Shown: positions 27,425 through 36,685, numbered from the stretch's first letter. The stretch is DNA of 64,000 bases from Penaeicola halotolerans (GCF_016464625.1 NZ_JAEAGO010000001.1:372001-436000), one strand, 5' to 3'. The notes: generated from the sequence alone by a model not told the origin. Translations and numbers: made by a program.

Positions 27425-28036
27425 ATGAAGGAAGAGACGAGCACCGCGGATAAAATGCTACATTTGAAATTGCCTACAGATCCTCGCTGGGTAGATATCG
27501 CCTCTATGCATATCAAAGATATCCTCGTGGATCATGCTTATTGTGAGCAAAAAGCAGCTTCTTCCTGCATCTCTTTGATCGTAGGATTTCCTGAGAAAAC
27601 CGAACTCGTGGACATGCTCACAGCGGTAGTAGCTGAGGAGTGGGGACATTTTGAACGAGTGCTAGAAATGCTCAAAAAGCGTGGATACAGTCTAGGACCT
27701 CAGCGAAAAGACGAATATGTGCTAGCCTTGGTAGCTTTTGTAATCAAAGGAGGCTCCAGAGATCAGCGATTGGTAGATCAACTATTGATGAATGCACTGA
27801 TAGAAGCGAGAAGTTGTGAGCGATTCAAATTGCTCTGGAAAAATATTCAAGACGAAGAGTTGAGTAAGTTTTATTATGAACTCATGGTGTCAGAAGCAGC
27901 ACATTATGTCAATTTCATTACTTTAGCCAAGCTATACATGCCAGATGACTACGTGAAAAGGCGCTGGCAAGAGTGGCTAGAAGAAGAGGCTAGGATATTA
28001 AAGCAACTTGAAATCAGAAAGGATCGTATGCATTGA
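27425..28036 (+). CDS. miaE: tRNA-(ms2io6A)-hydroxylase
   Basis: The 203-residue ferritin-like protein has the MiaE segments HIKDILVDHAYCEQKAASSC, VAEEWGHFERV, EARSCERFKLL and VSEAAHYVNFI, which supply Glu and His ligands for a diiron site. The enzyme hydroxylates the isopentenyl group of ms2i6A37 in tRNA using O2. The mtaB gene in this window acts on a different adenosine-37 modification. Confidence 0.95.
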   Translation: MKEETSTADKMLHLKLPTDPRWVDIASMHIKDILVDHAYCEQKAASSCISLIVGFPEKTELVDMLTAVVAEEWGHFERVLEMLKKRGYSLGPQRKDEYVLALVAFVIKGGSRDQRLVDQLLMNALIEARSCERFKLLWKNIQDEELSKFYYELMVSEAAHYVNFITLAKLYMPDDYVKRRWQEWLEEEARILKQLEIRKDRMH

Positions 28037-28125
28037 TGTCCGATCGTATAAAAATCAGCTATCTTGCATAAAAGATCGCGATCAACCATAATTTTTATTT
28101 ACATTAGGGAAATATTTTTTCATTT

Positions 28126-29370
28126 ATGAATCTAGTAGAAAACATCAAAGAGGGCTTACGCTCTATCAAAGCAAATCTTCTCAGAACAGTACTGACAGGT
28201 TTAATCATCGCCATAGGGATTACCTCTCTGGTAGGAATGCTCACTGCGATCGATGGGATCAAGTATCAGATCGAAAACAGTCTATCTAGCTTAGGTGCGA
28301 ATAATTTTGACATTCGATCCAAAGGCTTCTCCGGCAGACGTAGCAATGTAGGAGGCGTAGAGGAGAAAGTTTATCCGCCTATAGACTACAAAGAAGCTAC
28401 ACGCTTTAAGGAAATTTATGATGAGCCTGCCAATGTAACCATTTTTGCTTCAGTGTCCTTTGCTACAGAGGTGAAGCGTGGCTCTAAAAAGACAAATCCT
28501 AACATCCGTGTTACTGGAGGAGATGAAAACTATTTTAGAATCAAAGGCTCTATCATCGAAAAGGGAAGAAACTTCTCTAACGTAGAAACACAATATGGTG
28601 CCAATGTGGCCATCGTAGGAACAGAGTTGGTCAAAGCACTTTTCAATGAAAATGAAGATCCATTAGGGCAGCAGATTGCCTTTTTTGGAAGGAAATATAC
28701 AATAGTGGGCGTCTTAGAAGCCCAAGGAGGCCTCGGTGGAGACAATGCGCCAGATCGCGCTATCATCATCCCACTGATCAATGCCAATACTCTCGCTAGA
28801 AGTGGTGGCTTGCGCTATATCATCACTGTAGCAGGAGAAAACCCAGCGGTCATGGAGCGAGAAATGGGAGAGGCTACAGGCCTGATGCGCAAGGTAAGAG
28901 GAGATGAAGTCATTCAAGAAAATTCTTTTGAGGTAAGCAAAAGTCAATCACTCAGTGATAGTTTAGAAGAAGTGACAGGCTATCTGCGTATTGGCGGTTT
29001 TGGTATTGGATTTATCACTTTGCTAGGAGCCGCGGTAGGACTGATGAATATCATGATGGTCTCGGTGACAGAGCGTACCAGAGAGATCGGAGTGAGAAAA
29101 GCCCTTGGTGCTACTCCACTCAGAATTAGACAGCAGTTTTTGATAGAAGCGATTGTGATCTGCCAGCTAGGTGGGATCTTAGGAGCCTTTTTAGGAATTT
29201 TGATAGGCAATGTGGTCGCCAGCTTTATCGGAAGTGGAGGCTTTATCATCCCTTGGTTCTGGATCATGGTAGCCTTTATCATTTGTGCCGTAGTAGGTTT
29301 GTCTTCAGGATTCTACCCTGCATACAAGGCCTCTAAGCTAGATCCGATAGATGCCCTGAGATTTGAGTAG
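28126..29370 (+). CDS. MacB/FtsX-type ABC transporter permease
   Basis: The 414-residue protein has an N-terminal helix (about 20-42), a large periplasmic MacB-PCD domain (about 45-265, with RVTGGDENYFRIKG and VAIVGTELVKALF) and three C-terminal helices of the FtsX domain. The coupling segment EREIGVRKALGATP appears as TREIGVRKALGATPLRIR, and the end is PAYKASKLDPIDALRFE. No ATPase gene is adjacent, so the partner ATPase must be encoded elsewhere. It probably exports a peptide or lipid-like substrate or transduces mechanical force. Confidence 0.92.
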   Translation: MNLVENIKEGLRSIKANLLRTVLTGLIIAIGITSLVGMLTAIDGIKYQIENSLSSLGANNFDIRSKGFSGRRSNVGGVEEKVYPPIDYKEATRFKEIYDEPANVTIFASVSFATEVKRGSKKTNPNIRVTGGDENYFRIKGSIIEKGRNFSNVETQYGANVAIVGTELVKALFNENEDPLGQQIAFFGRKYTIVGVLEAQGGLGGDNAPDRAIIIPLINANTLARSGGLRYIITVAGENPAVMEREMGEATGLMRKVRGDEVIQENSFEVSKSQSLSDSLEEVTGYLRIGGFGIGFITLLGAAVGLMNIMMVSVTERTREIGVRKALGATPLRIRQQFLIEAIVICQLGGILGAFLGILIGNVVASFIGSGGFIIPWFWIMVAFIICAVVGLSSGFYPAYKASKLDPIDALRFE

Positions 29371-29395
29371 TGCATAAGAAATGAGTATATAAGAC

Positions 29396-29421
29396 AAAAG
29401 CCAGTTTTCGAGCTGGCTTTT
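29396..29421. terminator. bidirectional terminator
   Basis: AAAAGCCAG (29396-29404) pairs with CTGGCTTTT (29413-29421) around TTTTCGAG. It lies between the convergent permease and MORN-repeat genes, ending 1 bp before the latter's stop codon. Confidence 0.75.
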
Positions 29422-29422
29422 G

Positions 29423-29800
29423 CTATTCATAGTGTTTCTCGCTGTCCATCAAACCCTGAGGCGCATAAGTCCTCCAGCGACCGATCCTGCGGTCATACTC
29501 ATAGTATCCCTCTTCTCGAAGTACCCCCGTTGGATGAAAGCGCTGCCATTCTCCTACTTTATGGTCTTGATCATAGAAGCCGATTTGTTTGCGCTTGCCT
29601 TTGGCAGTGTACCACTTCCATTCGCCTTGTTTCTTGTCATTGAGATAGTGACCTGTAGCTTTGATACGACCATTTTGGAAATAATAAGTCCATAAGCCAG
29701 TCTTTTGACCTTGAAGGTATTGACCTTCTTCGGAAGTCTGGCCATTAGTGTAAGTAGCAGTATGTGAAGTGATTTTTTGTGTCATGCTGTTTTTATTCAA
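29423..29800 (-). CDS. MORN-variant repeat protein (YwqK-like)
   Basis: This 125-residue protein is made almost wholly of MORN-variant repeats of about 23 residues, for example GLWTYYFQNGRIKATGHY, GEWKWYTAKGKRKQIGFY, GEWQRFHPTGVLREEGYY and GRWRTYAPQG. Databases often call this family a YwqK antitoxin, but nothing here suggests a toxin partner. Its start codon overlaps the J-domain gene stop by 4 bp, so the pair is translationally coupled. Confidence 0.88.
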   Translation of the reverse strand: MNKNSMTQKITSHTATYTNGQTSEEGQYLQGQKTGLWTYYFQNGRIKATGHYLNDKKQGEWKWYTAKGKRKQIGFYDQDHKVGEWQRFHPTGVLREEGYYEYDRRIGRWRTYAPQGLMDSEKHYE

Positions 29801-30807
29801 ATGAATTCGTAGCCTTTTAAAACTTGGATGCCAAATATACCCGTTTCGATCTGAAGTGTGACTTGCTGATGTCCATAAGTTTCTTCCACCGAGGGGAAGA
29901 TACGTAGGGCAGGGTAGGCACCATAGGCATCATTTTCAAAGATTAGAAAGGAAGTAGGCTTACGGCCAGTACTCGATCTTTCATAGTGATAAGTAAAACC
30001 ATAAGTTTCCTTGATCGGATCTTGACTAGTCCAATAATTGATCATCAAAAGACCATGAAATAGTCCTATGATAATTGAAGTGGTCAGAAGATACTGTGAG
30101 AATTTGAATTGAGGCACTTTTTTAATGAAATAGCCCCCTACAGAGACTAAAATCATAGCATAAACCAAAGCAAATAGCCATGTAGGTAAAAGTGTGTTGA
30201 AAACGATCGTCAGGACTAAGATCAAATTGACTACACTCATTAAAATACCCTGAAATAGCCGTACTTGAAGGATACACCAAATCGCTCTCCAAAGATCAGC
30301 TATATCATAGTAAACAAGGATCCGAAAAAGTGGTCGCCATTTAGGAAAAGTCAAAGCTAATAAAAGGATCACTGGAATAGGGGCTAATATTCCACCAGCT
30401 TTGATCAGTAAGAAGCAGATAAAAGTCAAGAAGAGACAAGCTAACAAAAAGCCTGTAAAGTCAACCAGCATTTTGAGCGACTGATAGATGCTGAAATACT
30501 CTGATTGTACAAACTCCTCATACCTCATCTTAGCATAGGCTCTTGCTTTTTGTCTCGCTTCATATTGTAGGCGTGCTGCCTTTTCTTGAGGGGTCTCGTA
30601 AGTCTGATAAGCTTTCTCTTGAGGAGCTTCTAGCTTATTTTTGAAATATTCGTAAGCTTCTGTAAGTAGGATAAATTCTGACTGAGCATTGGCGCTGGCA
30701 TTGCGATCAGGGTGAAGACGCTTGGCCTGCTCACGATAGGCACGTTTGAGTTGATCCAAGGAGCTGGCTTGATCGATAGCCAGTATTTTTAAATATTGCT
30801 CCTCCAT
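29797..30807 (-). CDS. membrane-anchored J-domain protein
   Basis: From the Met at 30807 the protein is 336 residues: MEEQYLKILAIDQASSLDQL begins a J domain containing the HPD motif (AKRLHPDRN), which stimulates DnaK ATPase. A longer start at 30858 adds 17 unconserved residues. After a charged linker come about five hydrophobic helices, for example FLLACLFLTFICFLLIKAGG, and a C-terminal soluble beta-rich part. It would recruit DnaK to the membrane. It is coupled to the downstream MORN-repeat gene. Confidence 0.85.
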   Translation of the reverse strand: MEEQYLKILAIDQASSLDQLKRAYREQAKRLHPDRNASANAQSEFILLTEAYEYFKNKLEAPQEKAYQTYETPQEKAARLQYEARQKARAYAKMRYEEFVQSEYFSIYQSLKMLVDFTGFLLACLFLTFICFLLIKAGGILAPIPVILLLALTFPKWRPLFRILVYYDIADLWRAIWCILQVRLFQGILMSVVNLILVLTIVFNTLLPTWLFALVYAMILVSVGGYFIKKVPQFKFSQYLLTTSIIIGLFHGLLMINYWTSQDPIKETYGFTYHYERSSTGRKPTSFLIFENDAYGAYPALRIFPSVEETYGHQQVTLQIETGIFGIQVLKGYEFI

Positions 30808-30880
30808 AAGATCTCTATCAGCTATTTGGTTGCTATCAAATATACTAGATATCCGCAAAAGCCATAGCGATGGTCAAAAT

Positions 30881-30903
30881 AAAAGCTCCTTTTGGGAGCT
30901 TTT
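30881..30903 (-). terminator. terminator downstream of mtaB
   Basis: AAAAGCTCC pairs with GGAGCTTTT. On the minus strand it is followed by TTTTATTTT. It lies 8 bp after the mtaB stop and separates mtaB from the J-domain gene. Confidence 0.7.
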
Positions 30904-30910
30904 AGGTATC

Positions 30911-32236
30911 TTAATGTTTCTCGTAGACGAGTTCGGGTTCGGAAACTTCCACATTACCCTTTTCATTGATTTGGACGAGGGTCACTTCTTTGGTTTCATT
31001 CACAAGTAGAGGATCATACTTGGCTGCTACGCGGATGTAGTTTTCTGTGAAACCATGCATTTGTCCATCTTCTATATCTTCTTCAAAAAGCACCGTGTAG
31101 GTATTGCCCAAGTTTTCCGTGTAGAACTTCCTGCGCTTTTTCTCAGATAAGATGCGGAGCATTTTAGAACGCTCGTTACGTTTTTTCATAGGCACTACCT
31201 CCTCCATCTCTGCAGCACGTGTATTGGCACGCTCAGAATAAGTGAAGACGTGGAGGTAAGAGATGTCTAGCTCATTGAGGAAATTATACGTATCGAGGAA
31301 GTCTTCATCCGTCTCTCCAGGGAATCCCACGATCACATCCACTCCGATACAACAGTGCGGCATGAGGGTTTTGATCTTGGTGACACGGTCTACATAAAGT
31401 TCTCTCAGATACCTTCTGCCCATACTGCGAAGGATCTTATTGCTTCCTGATTGAAGGGGTATATGAAAGTGCGGTACAAAACGCTTCGACTGCGCCACAA
31501 ATTCAATGGCCTCATTGGTCAAAAGGTTGGGTTCTATAGAAGAGATTCTAAAGCGGTTGATGCCCTCTACCTCATCCAATGCTTGGATCAGGTCTACAAA
31601 TTTCTCTACCCTACGACCATCTTGGATACCAAAGTCTCCGATATTGACTCCAGTAAGTACTACTTCTTTGACATCTGTTTGAGCGATCTCTCTCGCAGCA
31701 TCCAAGATATTAGCGATACTATCACTGCGGCTTTTGCCCCGTGCCAGTGGGATGGTACAGAAGGCACAGCCATAGTTGCAGCCATCCTGTACCTTTAAGA
31801 AAGTACGGGTACGGTCATGGATTGAGTAGGCATTATTGAAATTAGTGGCTTCTTTGATCTCAGAGGCTAAAATTTTAGGCTGTTTTTCCTTGACAAAGCC
31901 ATCCAATAGCTCAATGAGCCTAAATTTTTCAGCAGCACCCAATACCGCATCTACACCTGGGATGGTAGAGATCTCCTCAGGCTTTAGCTGTGCGTAACAG
32001 CCTATGATAGTCACGTAGGAGTCAGGAGAAAGCTTTTTGGCTTCTTTGACGATCTTTTTACACTTCTTATCTGCATTTTCAGTCACCGAGCAGGTATTGA
32101 TGATATAGATATCAGCTTCCTCCTCGAAATTGACTTTTTGGTAGCCCTTGTCCTCAAACATCCTACTGATCGTAGAAGTCTCTGAGTAGTTGAGCTTACA
32201 GCCTAAGGTATAAAATGCTACTTTTTTCACGTGCAA
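30911..32236 (-). CDS. mtaB: tRNA t6A37 methylthiotransferase
   Basis: The 441-residue radical-SAM methylthiotransferase has the N-terminal UPF0004 domain with cysteines in YTLGCKLNYSET, NTCSVTE and IIGCYAQ. The radical SAM cluster is CNYGCAFC in VQDGCNYGCAFCTIPLARG, and a C-terminal TRAM domain follows. The TLGCKLNYSE form with a Lys after the first Cys is typical of MtaB rather than MiaB. It converts t6A to ms2t6A at position 37 of ANN-decoding tRNAs. Confidence 0.94.
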   Translation of the reverse strand: MHVKKVAFYTLGCKLNYSETSTISRMFEDKGYQKVNFEEEADIYIINTCSVTENADKKCKKIVKEAKKLSPDSYVTIIGCYAQLKPEEISTIPGVDAVLGAAEKFRLIELLDGFVKEKQPKILASEIKEATNFNNAYSIHDRTRTFLKVQDGCNYGCAFCTIPLARGKSRSDSIANILDAAREIAQTDVKEVVLTGVNIGDFGIQDGRRVEKFVDLIQALDEVEGINRFRISSIEPNLLTNEAIEFVAQSKRFVPHFHIPLQSGSNKILRSMGRRYLRELYVDRVTKIKTLMPHCCIGVDVIVGFPGETDEDFLDTYNFLNELDISYLHVFTYSERANTRAAEMEEVVPMKKRNERSKMLRILSEKKRRKFYTENLGNTYTVLFEEDIEDGQMHGFTENYIRVAAKYDPLLVNETKEVTLVQINEKGNVEVSEPELVYEKH

Positions 32237-32440
32237 AAGCGGTCTTTGATGATAATACTCTGTCTTAACTCACAAAGTTAGTGAATAATTTCACGCAAGC
32301 GGATCAAATATCATTTTTCCAAATCTTCTATGGTATGATGGGTTTGGATTTTCAAAACAGCTTGGATTTAAAATGAAGGCACTTTTGACTAATTTGTTGA
32401 AAAATATCTTAGAGTAGGTCTGATTTTTAAGCTGATTTTC

Positions 32441-32469
32441 TTGAAAGTGATAAAATATTTTTAATTTTG
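32441..32469 (+). promoter_or_regulatory. Bacteroidota-type promoter of glnN
   Basis: TTG at 32441-32443, an 18-bp spacer, then TAATTTTG at 32462-32469, an exact fit to the -7 consensus TAnnTTTG. It lies 29 bp before the glnN ATG in a 262-bp intergenic region. Motif-based. Confidence 0.55.
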
Positions 32470-32498
32470 GGTATAAATTTTAACCAAACTCAAAAAAC

Positions 32499-34664
32499 AT
32501 GGCAAGTATCAGACACAAAGCACTAGAACTCGTACAGTCCAGAACAAGAGTACCCGTAGTCCCACCAGCCAATAAGATCTCCGATTATTATGGTACAAGC
32601 TGTTTCGGCTTAGAGCAGATGAAAGAGTCTTTGGCTCCTTCAGTATTTAAGAAAGTCAGTCAAGCGATCGAAACAGGAGGGAAGATAGATGCCTCTACTG
32701 CGGATGAGGTAGCTGCTGCGGTCAAGACTTGGGCCATTTCTAAAGGTTGCACACACTACACGCACTGGTTTCAGCCATTGACAGGTTCTACTGCAGAGAA
32801 ACATGATTCATTTTTTGATGCACATGCAGGTATAGAGAAGTTCAAAGGAACAGCCCTTGTACAGCAAGAGCCAGATGCTTCTTCTTTTCCAAATGGCGGT
32901 ATCCGCTCTACATTTGAGGCAAGAGGCTATACGGCTTGGGATCCTACTTCGCCTATTTTCATTTTTGACTCCACCTTATGTATTCCTACAGTGTTTGTAT
33001 CCTTCACAGGTGAGGCACTAGACTTCAAGACTCCTTTGCTCAAAGCACTAGATGCGGTAGATAAAGCAGCCACTGAAGTCATCAAAAATAACTTTGACCG
33101 CAATGTGAAGCGCGTTACAGCTTCTTTGGGTATCGAGCAAGAGTACTTTGTCATCGACCGTGCCCTCTATGCCGCTAGACCTGATTTGGTCATGGGTGGT
33201 CGTACAGTATTTGGGCACAATCCAGCCAGAGGACAGCAATTAGAAGACCACTACTTCGGTTCTATCCCTTCCCGCGTGAAGGATTTTATGAAAGAGTTTG
33301 AAGTAGAGTGTCTCAAACTTGGTATACCAGTGTCTACGCGTCACAATGAGGTAGCACCTGGACAGTTTGAAGTAGCTCCACTCTTCGAAGAAATCAATAA
33401 GGCCACAGACCACAACCTGCTCTTGATGGATGTGATGGATAAAGTAGCCGAAAAGCATAATTTAAAAGTCTTATTCCATGAGAAGCCATTCTCAGGACTC
33501 AATGGTAGCGGTAAGCACAACAACTGGTCGCTGATCACAGATACTGGGGTGAACCTATTCCAGCCAAGCAGCAGTGCTAAAGAAAATTTACAGTTCCTAA
33601 CTTTCTTTGTCTGTACGATCAAAGCAGTACATGACTATGCAGACCTTTTGAGAGCCAGCATCGCTTCTGCGGGTAATGACTTCCGTCTGGGAGCCAATGA
33701 AGCCCCTCCAGCAATCATTTCTACCTTTATCGGATCTACCCTCAGCGCAGTATTAGATGAGCTAGAGAAAAATGGTAATGTGAAAGTAGAGAAGGGTGAT
33801 AACATGTACATGAAGCTTGGTATCAGCAAGATCCCAGAGATCATCCTAGACAACACTGACCGTAACAGAACTTCTCCGTTTGCCTTTACAGGAAATAAGT
33901 TTGAATTTAGAGCGGTAGGTTCTCATGCCAACTCAGCTGGTCCGATGACCGCCCTCAACTTGATCGTGGCAGATGTACTACAAGAGTTTAACAAGGCAGT
34001 CAATGCTGAAGTGAAAAAAGGTACTGAGCGTAAACTAGCGATCGTCAATGTGCTCAGAAAATACATCAAAGACTCTAAAAACATCCGTTTTGAAGGAGAT
34101 GGCTACTCAGAGGAGTGGGAAAAAGAGGCAGCAAAGAGAGGGCTTAGCAACCGTAAAAATACCCCTGATGCGCTGGATATCTACACAGATAAGCGCATAC
34201 TAGAGCTATTTGATAAGCATAAAGTGCTCAACCATATTGAGGTAGAAGCCAGACATGAGATCATGCTCGAAAACTATATCCTCAAGGTACAGATCGAATC
34301 TAGGGTGATGGGAGACCTAGCGCTCAACCATATCATCCCTACAGCAGTAGCCTATCAAAATAAGCTCATCGAAAATGCCAATGGACTCAAAGGACTAGGC
34401 CTTGATGCTAAATCAGTGATCGAGACGATCCAAGAGATCAGCAAGCACATCGATCAGATCAAGGTCAATGTAGATGCGATGGTCGCTGCCCGTAGAAAGC
34501 TCAACTTGGAGCAAGACAGTGTGAAGCGTGCTAAGGGCTACTTCAAAGATGTCAAGGATAAGTATTTTGAAAAGATCCGATATTCTGTAGATAAGCTAGA
34601 ACTCCTCGTAGATGATGAGTACTGGCCACTAGTAAAATACAGAGAGATGCTATTCTTGAAGTAA
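32499..34664 (+). CDS. glnN: glutamine synthetase type III
   Basis: The 721-residue protein matches the long GSIII class typical of Bacteroidota. Catalytic segments include GIEQEYFVID (metal ligands), RHNEVAPGQFEVAPLFEE, KPFSGLNGSGKHNNWSL and LGANEAPPAIIS. It makes glutamine from glutamate, ammonia and ATP, probably as a dodecamer. It is monocistronic with its own promoter and terminator. Confidence 0.98.
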   Translation: MASIRHKALELVQSRTRVPVVPPANKISDYYGTSCFGLEQMKESLAPSVFKKVSQAIETGGKIDASTADEVAAAVKTWAISKGCTHYTHWFQPLTGSTAEKHDSFFDAHAGIEKFKGTALVQQEPDASSFPNGGIRSTFEARGYTAWDPTSPIFIFDSTLCIPTVFVSFTGEALDFKTPLLKALDAVDKAATEVIKNNFDRNVKRVTASLGIEQEYFVIDRALYAARPDLVMGGRTVFGHNPARGQQLEDHYFGSIPSRVKDFMKEFEVECLKLGIPVSTRHNEVAPGQFEVAPLFEEINKATDHNLLLMDVMDKVAEKHNLKVLFHEKPFSGLNGSGKHNNWSLITDTGVNLFQPSSSAKENLQFLTFFVCTIKAVHDYADLLRASIASAGNDFRLGANEAPPAIISTFIGSTLSAVLDELEKNGNVKVEKGDNMYMKLGISKIPEIILDNTDRNRTSPFAFTGNKFEFRAVGSHANSAGPMTALNLIVADVLQEFNKAVNAEVKKGTERKLAIVNVLRKYIKDSKNIRFEGDGYSEEWEKEAAKRGLSNRKNTPDALDIYTDKRILELFDKHKVLNHIEVEARHEIMLENYILKVQIESRVMGDLALNHIIPTAVAYQNKLIENANGLKGLGLDAKSVIETIQEISKHIDQIKVNVDAMVAARRKLNLEQDSVKRAKGYFKDVKDKYFEKIRYSVDKLELLVDDEYWPLVKYREMLFLK

Positions 34665-34681
34665 TTCAATTTGAAAATCAT

Positions 34682-34708
34682 AAAACCCGCCTCGTTGCGG
34701 GTTTTTTT
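34682..34708 (+). terminator. terminator after glnN
   Basis: AAAACCCGC pairs with GCGGGTTTT around CTCGTT, with a run of seven T residues. It starts 18 bp after the glnN stop. Confidence 0.88.
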
Positions 34709-34726
34709 ATGACCACAAATGATCGT

Positions 34727-34750
34727 AGAGACGCGATTCATCGCGTCTCT
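34727..34750 (+). repeat. GAGACG hairpin repeat, copy 1
   Basis: A perfect inverted repeat: AGAGACGCG, a 6-nt loop, then CGCGTCTCT, followed by TTTT. An identical 24-mer occurs at 57808. The T-tract means it could also act as a back-up terminator for glnN. Confidence 0.85.
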
Positions 34751-34788
34751 TTTTACAAACAATCGTCTTTTGTCTGTACCACCTTCGT

Positions 34789-34813
34789 AGAGACGACCTA
34801 TCAGGGCGTCTCT
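34789..34813 (+). repeat. GAGACG hairpin repeat, copy 2
   Basis: AGAGACG and CGTCTCT arms flank a variable core (ACCTATCAGGG), followed by TTTT. It is the same family as copy 1, with less complete pairing. Confidence 0.75.
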
Positions 34814-35443
34814 TTTGACCAGATTGGGTCATACCTGCCTACCCTAGGTATGGTTTACCTCCCATGGGGACGGCCTACCTCCTGTAGGGAAGGGAATTCC
34901 TTTAACAGCATCCTGTCTGAGTATCGTCATGGCGAGCCATAAGCGAAGCCATCCAGAAAGATGATTACGGACAAACTAGATTGCTTCGGGACAAGCCTTC
35001 GCATTTACCTCCCAAAGGGATGGTTTACCTCCCTTAGGGACGGCCTGCCTCTAGTGGGGATGGTTTACCTCCCGTAGAGATGACCTGTATCTCGAAGGAT
35101 GAAGGACGTTAAAAACGTCAACCTCAAAAACTCTCTTTGCAAAAGAGGGCTAGAGACAAGCAATAAATAATTTATTAAAATTTTGATACTCTCAAGATTC
35201 GAGTAAATTTGTTACTCACTTTTGATGTGATCAACTCGTGCAAACCACTGAACCAATATCGGCTCCCAATACACCAAAAACACATTTTCCTTTGTGCAAA
35301 AGGGTAGGGCGGTACAGAGAAGTCGCGATAACTGGTCCACACAAACGCATCATCCCTATCCATCTCAAAGCTTTCATAAAATACCCACTCCACAGTATTG
35401 CTTCTGAGGCAGTGAATGCTTAATTATGAATTTGGATAGGAGA

Positions 35444-35475
35444 GCCCGTAGGTCACAATATGTGACTGACCGGGC
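35444..35475. repeat. imperfect inverted repeat
   Basis: GCCCG...GGTCAC and GTGAC...CCGGGC arms flank AATAT. The central GTCACAATATGTGAC is a perfect palindrome with a 5-nt centre. It could be an operator-like site or a hairpin left by a mobile repeat; no gene is attached. Confidence 0.5.
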
Positions 35476-35529
35476 GAAGCTGTGCATTACCGCATAGTTC
35501 TTTTATCTAAAAAATAAGACGCTAACAAT

Positions 35530-35553
35530 GGAGACGCCCTGTAAGTCGTCTCT
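35530..35553 (-). repeat. GAGACG hairpin repeat, copy 3
   Basis: GGAGACGCCC and GTCGTCTCT arms; without a T-tract on the plus strand it fits the inverted orientation of the family. It lies about 100 bp upstream of pseB. Confidence 0.6.
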
Positions 35554-35653
35554 ATGATGATGCTACTAACGATACAGCCCTGCTGGCAGGAAGCGATATT
35601 ATTAAAACAACCACCTTATCACCGACCAAATAATACTCATACAACCATTAACC

Positions 35654-36664
35654 ATGTATAAAGATAAAACCATCCTCATCACTGGGGGAACTGGCTCTCT
35701 GGGAAAGGCACTTACTGCACATATATTGAGCAAACACCCAGAGATCAAGAAACTCATCATTTTTTCAAGGGATGAACAAAAGCAGTTTCAGATGGCACTC
35801 GAATACCCAAGTGATCAATATCCCAAGATCAGGTTTTTTATTGGAGATGTCAGGGATAGAGAAAGACTCAAAAGAGCTTTCAAAAATGTAGATTACGTCA
35901 TTCATGCAGCAGCGATGAAGCATGTACATTTGGCAGAATACAATCCTGATGAATGTGTGAAGACTAACATCCATGGAGCCCAAAATGTCATAGATGCTTG
36001 CTTAGACACCAATGTAGAGCGTGTCGTAGCTCTCTCAACAGACAAAGCCTGTGCGCCTATAAACCTTTACGGAGCGACTAAACTAGCCTCCGACAAGCTA
36101 TTCATAGCAGCCAATAACATCACTGGTTGGAATCCTATCAAATTTTCGGTAGTCAGGTATGGAAATGTCATGGGCTCTAATGGTTCTGTCATTCCCTTCT
36201 TTTTAAATAAAAAGCAAACAGGAATTTTACCTATCACAGACCCTACCATGACGCGTTTCAATATCTCCTTACAGGGAGGCGTAGACATGGTGATGCATGC
36301 CTTAGAACATGCTTGGGGGGGAGAGATCTTTATTCCTAAGATACCTTCATATAAGATCACAGATGTGGCAGAAGCCATTGGTCCAGAGTGTACTAAACCA
36401 GTAGTAGGCATTCGTCCTGGAGAGAAGATTCATGAAGAGATGATCACGGAGTCTGACTCTTATTATACTTATGACCTAGGTAAATATTACACTATCCTCC
36501 CAGCTACCCACAAATGGAAGTTAGCGGAATACATTGCCCATTTTAAAGCAACGAAAGTACCTGTAGGTTTCAAATACAATTCTGGAGAAAATACAGCGTG
36601 GGAAACTGTAGATAGCCTTAGAAAACTTATCAAACAACACGTAGACCCTAGCTTCGTCCACTAA
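35654..36664 (+). CDS. pseB: UDP-GlcNAc 4,6-dehydratase (inverting), pseudaminic acid pathway
   Basis: The 336-residue short-chain dehydrogenase has the nucleotide motif ITGGTGSLG (about 7-15), IHAAAMKHVHLAEYNP, and the catalytic Lys of the modified triad in ALSTDKACAPINLYGATK. The C-terminus carries GIRPGEKIHEEMI. PseB removes water from UDP-GlcNAc and inverts C5, the first step to pseudaminic acid. It is the first gene of the glycan locus. CapD/FlaA1-like relatives exist, but the pseC, pseF and pseI neighbours decide. Confidence 0.94.
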   Translation: MYKDKTILITGGTGSLGKALTAHILSKHPEIKKLIIFSRDEQKQFQMALEYPSDQYPKIRFFIGDVRDRERLKRAFKNVDYVIHAAAMKHVHLAEYNPDECVKTNIHGAQNVIDACLDTNVERVVALSTDKACAPINLYGATKLASDKLFIAANNITGWNPIKFSVVRYGNVMGSNGSVIPFFLNKKQTGILPITDPTMTRFNISLQGGVDMVMHALEHAWGGEIFIPKIPSYKITDVAEAIGPECTKPVVGIRPGEKIHEEMITESDSYYTYDLGKYYTILPATHKWKLAEYIAHFKATKVPVGFKYNSGENTAWETVDSLRKLIKQHVDPSFVH

Positions 36665-36685
36665 TCCACACAAATTTTTACGCAA

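Larger units (their letters stand above)
34709..35653. other. repeat-rich intergenic region, no supported gene
   Basis: These 945 bp separate glnN from the glycan locus. They hold two GAGACG hairpins right after glnN, a fragment resembling the widespread GGCGAGCC...GAAGC dispersed repeat (about 34930-35000), five or more short CCTCCC/GGGAGG-type units (34840-35100), an imperfect inverted repeat at 35444-35475 and another GAGACG hairpin at 35530. Open frames of 60-77 codons exist but have no start context or family resemblance. The region looks like a landing zone for dispersed repeats. Confidence 0.75.

Noticed and set aside
29423-29800. Toxin-antitoxin system
   Set aside because: The YwqK antitoxin label of MORN-repeat proteins has no support here: no toxin-like gene is adjacent, and the partner is a J-domain protein.
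34709-34942. 77-codon frame after glnN
   Set aside because: Encoded by the repeat field; includes two hairpin repeats, with no family resemblance.
34709-35650. Insertion sequence or phage remnant
   Set aside because: No transposase, integrase or terminal repeats bordering a coding unit are seen; only dispersed small repeats.
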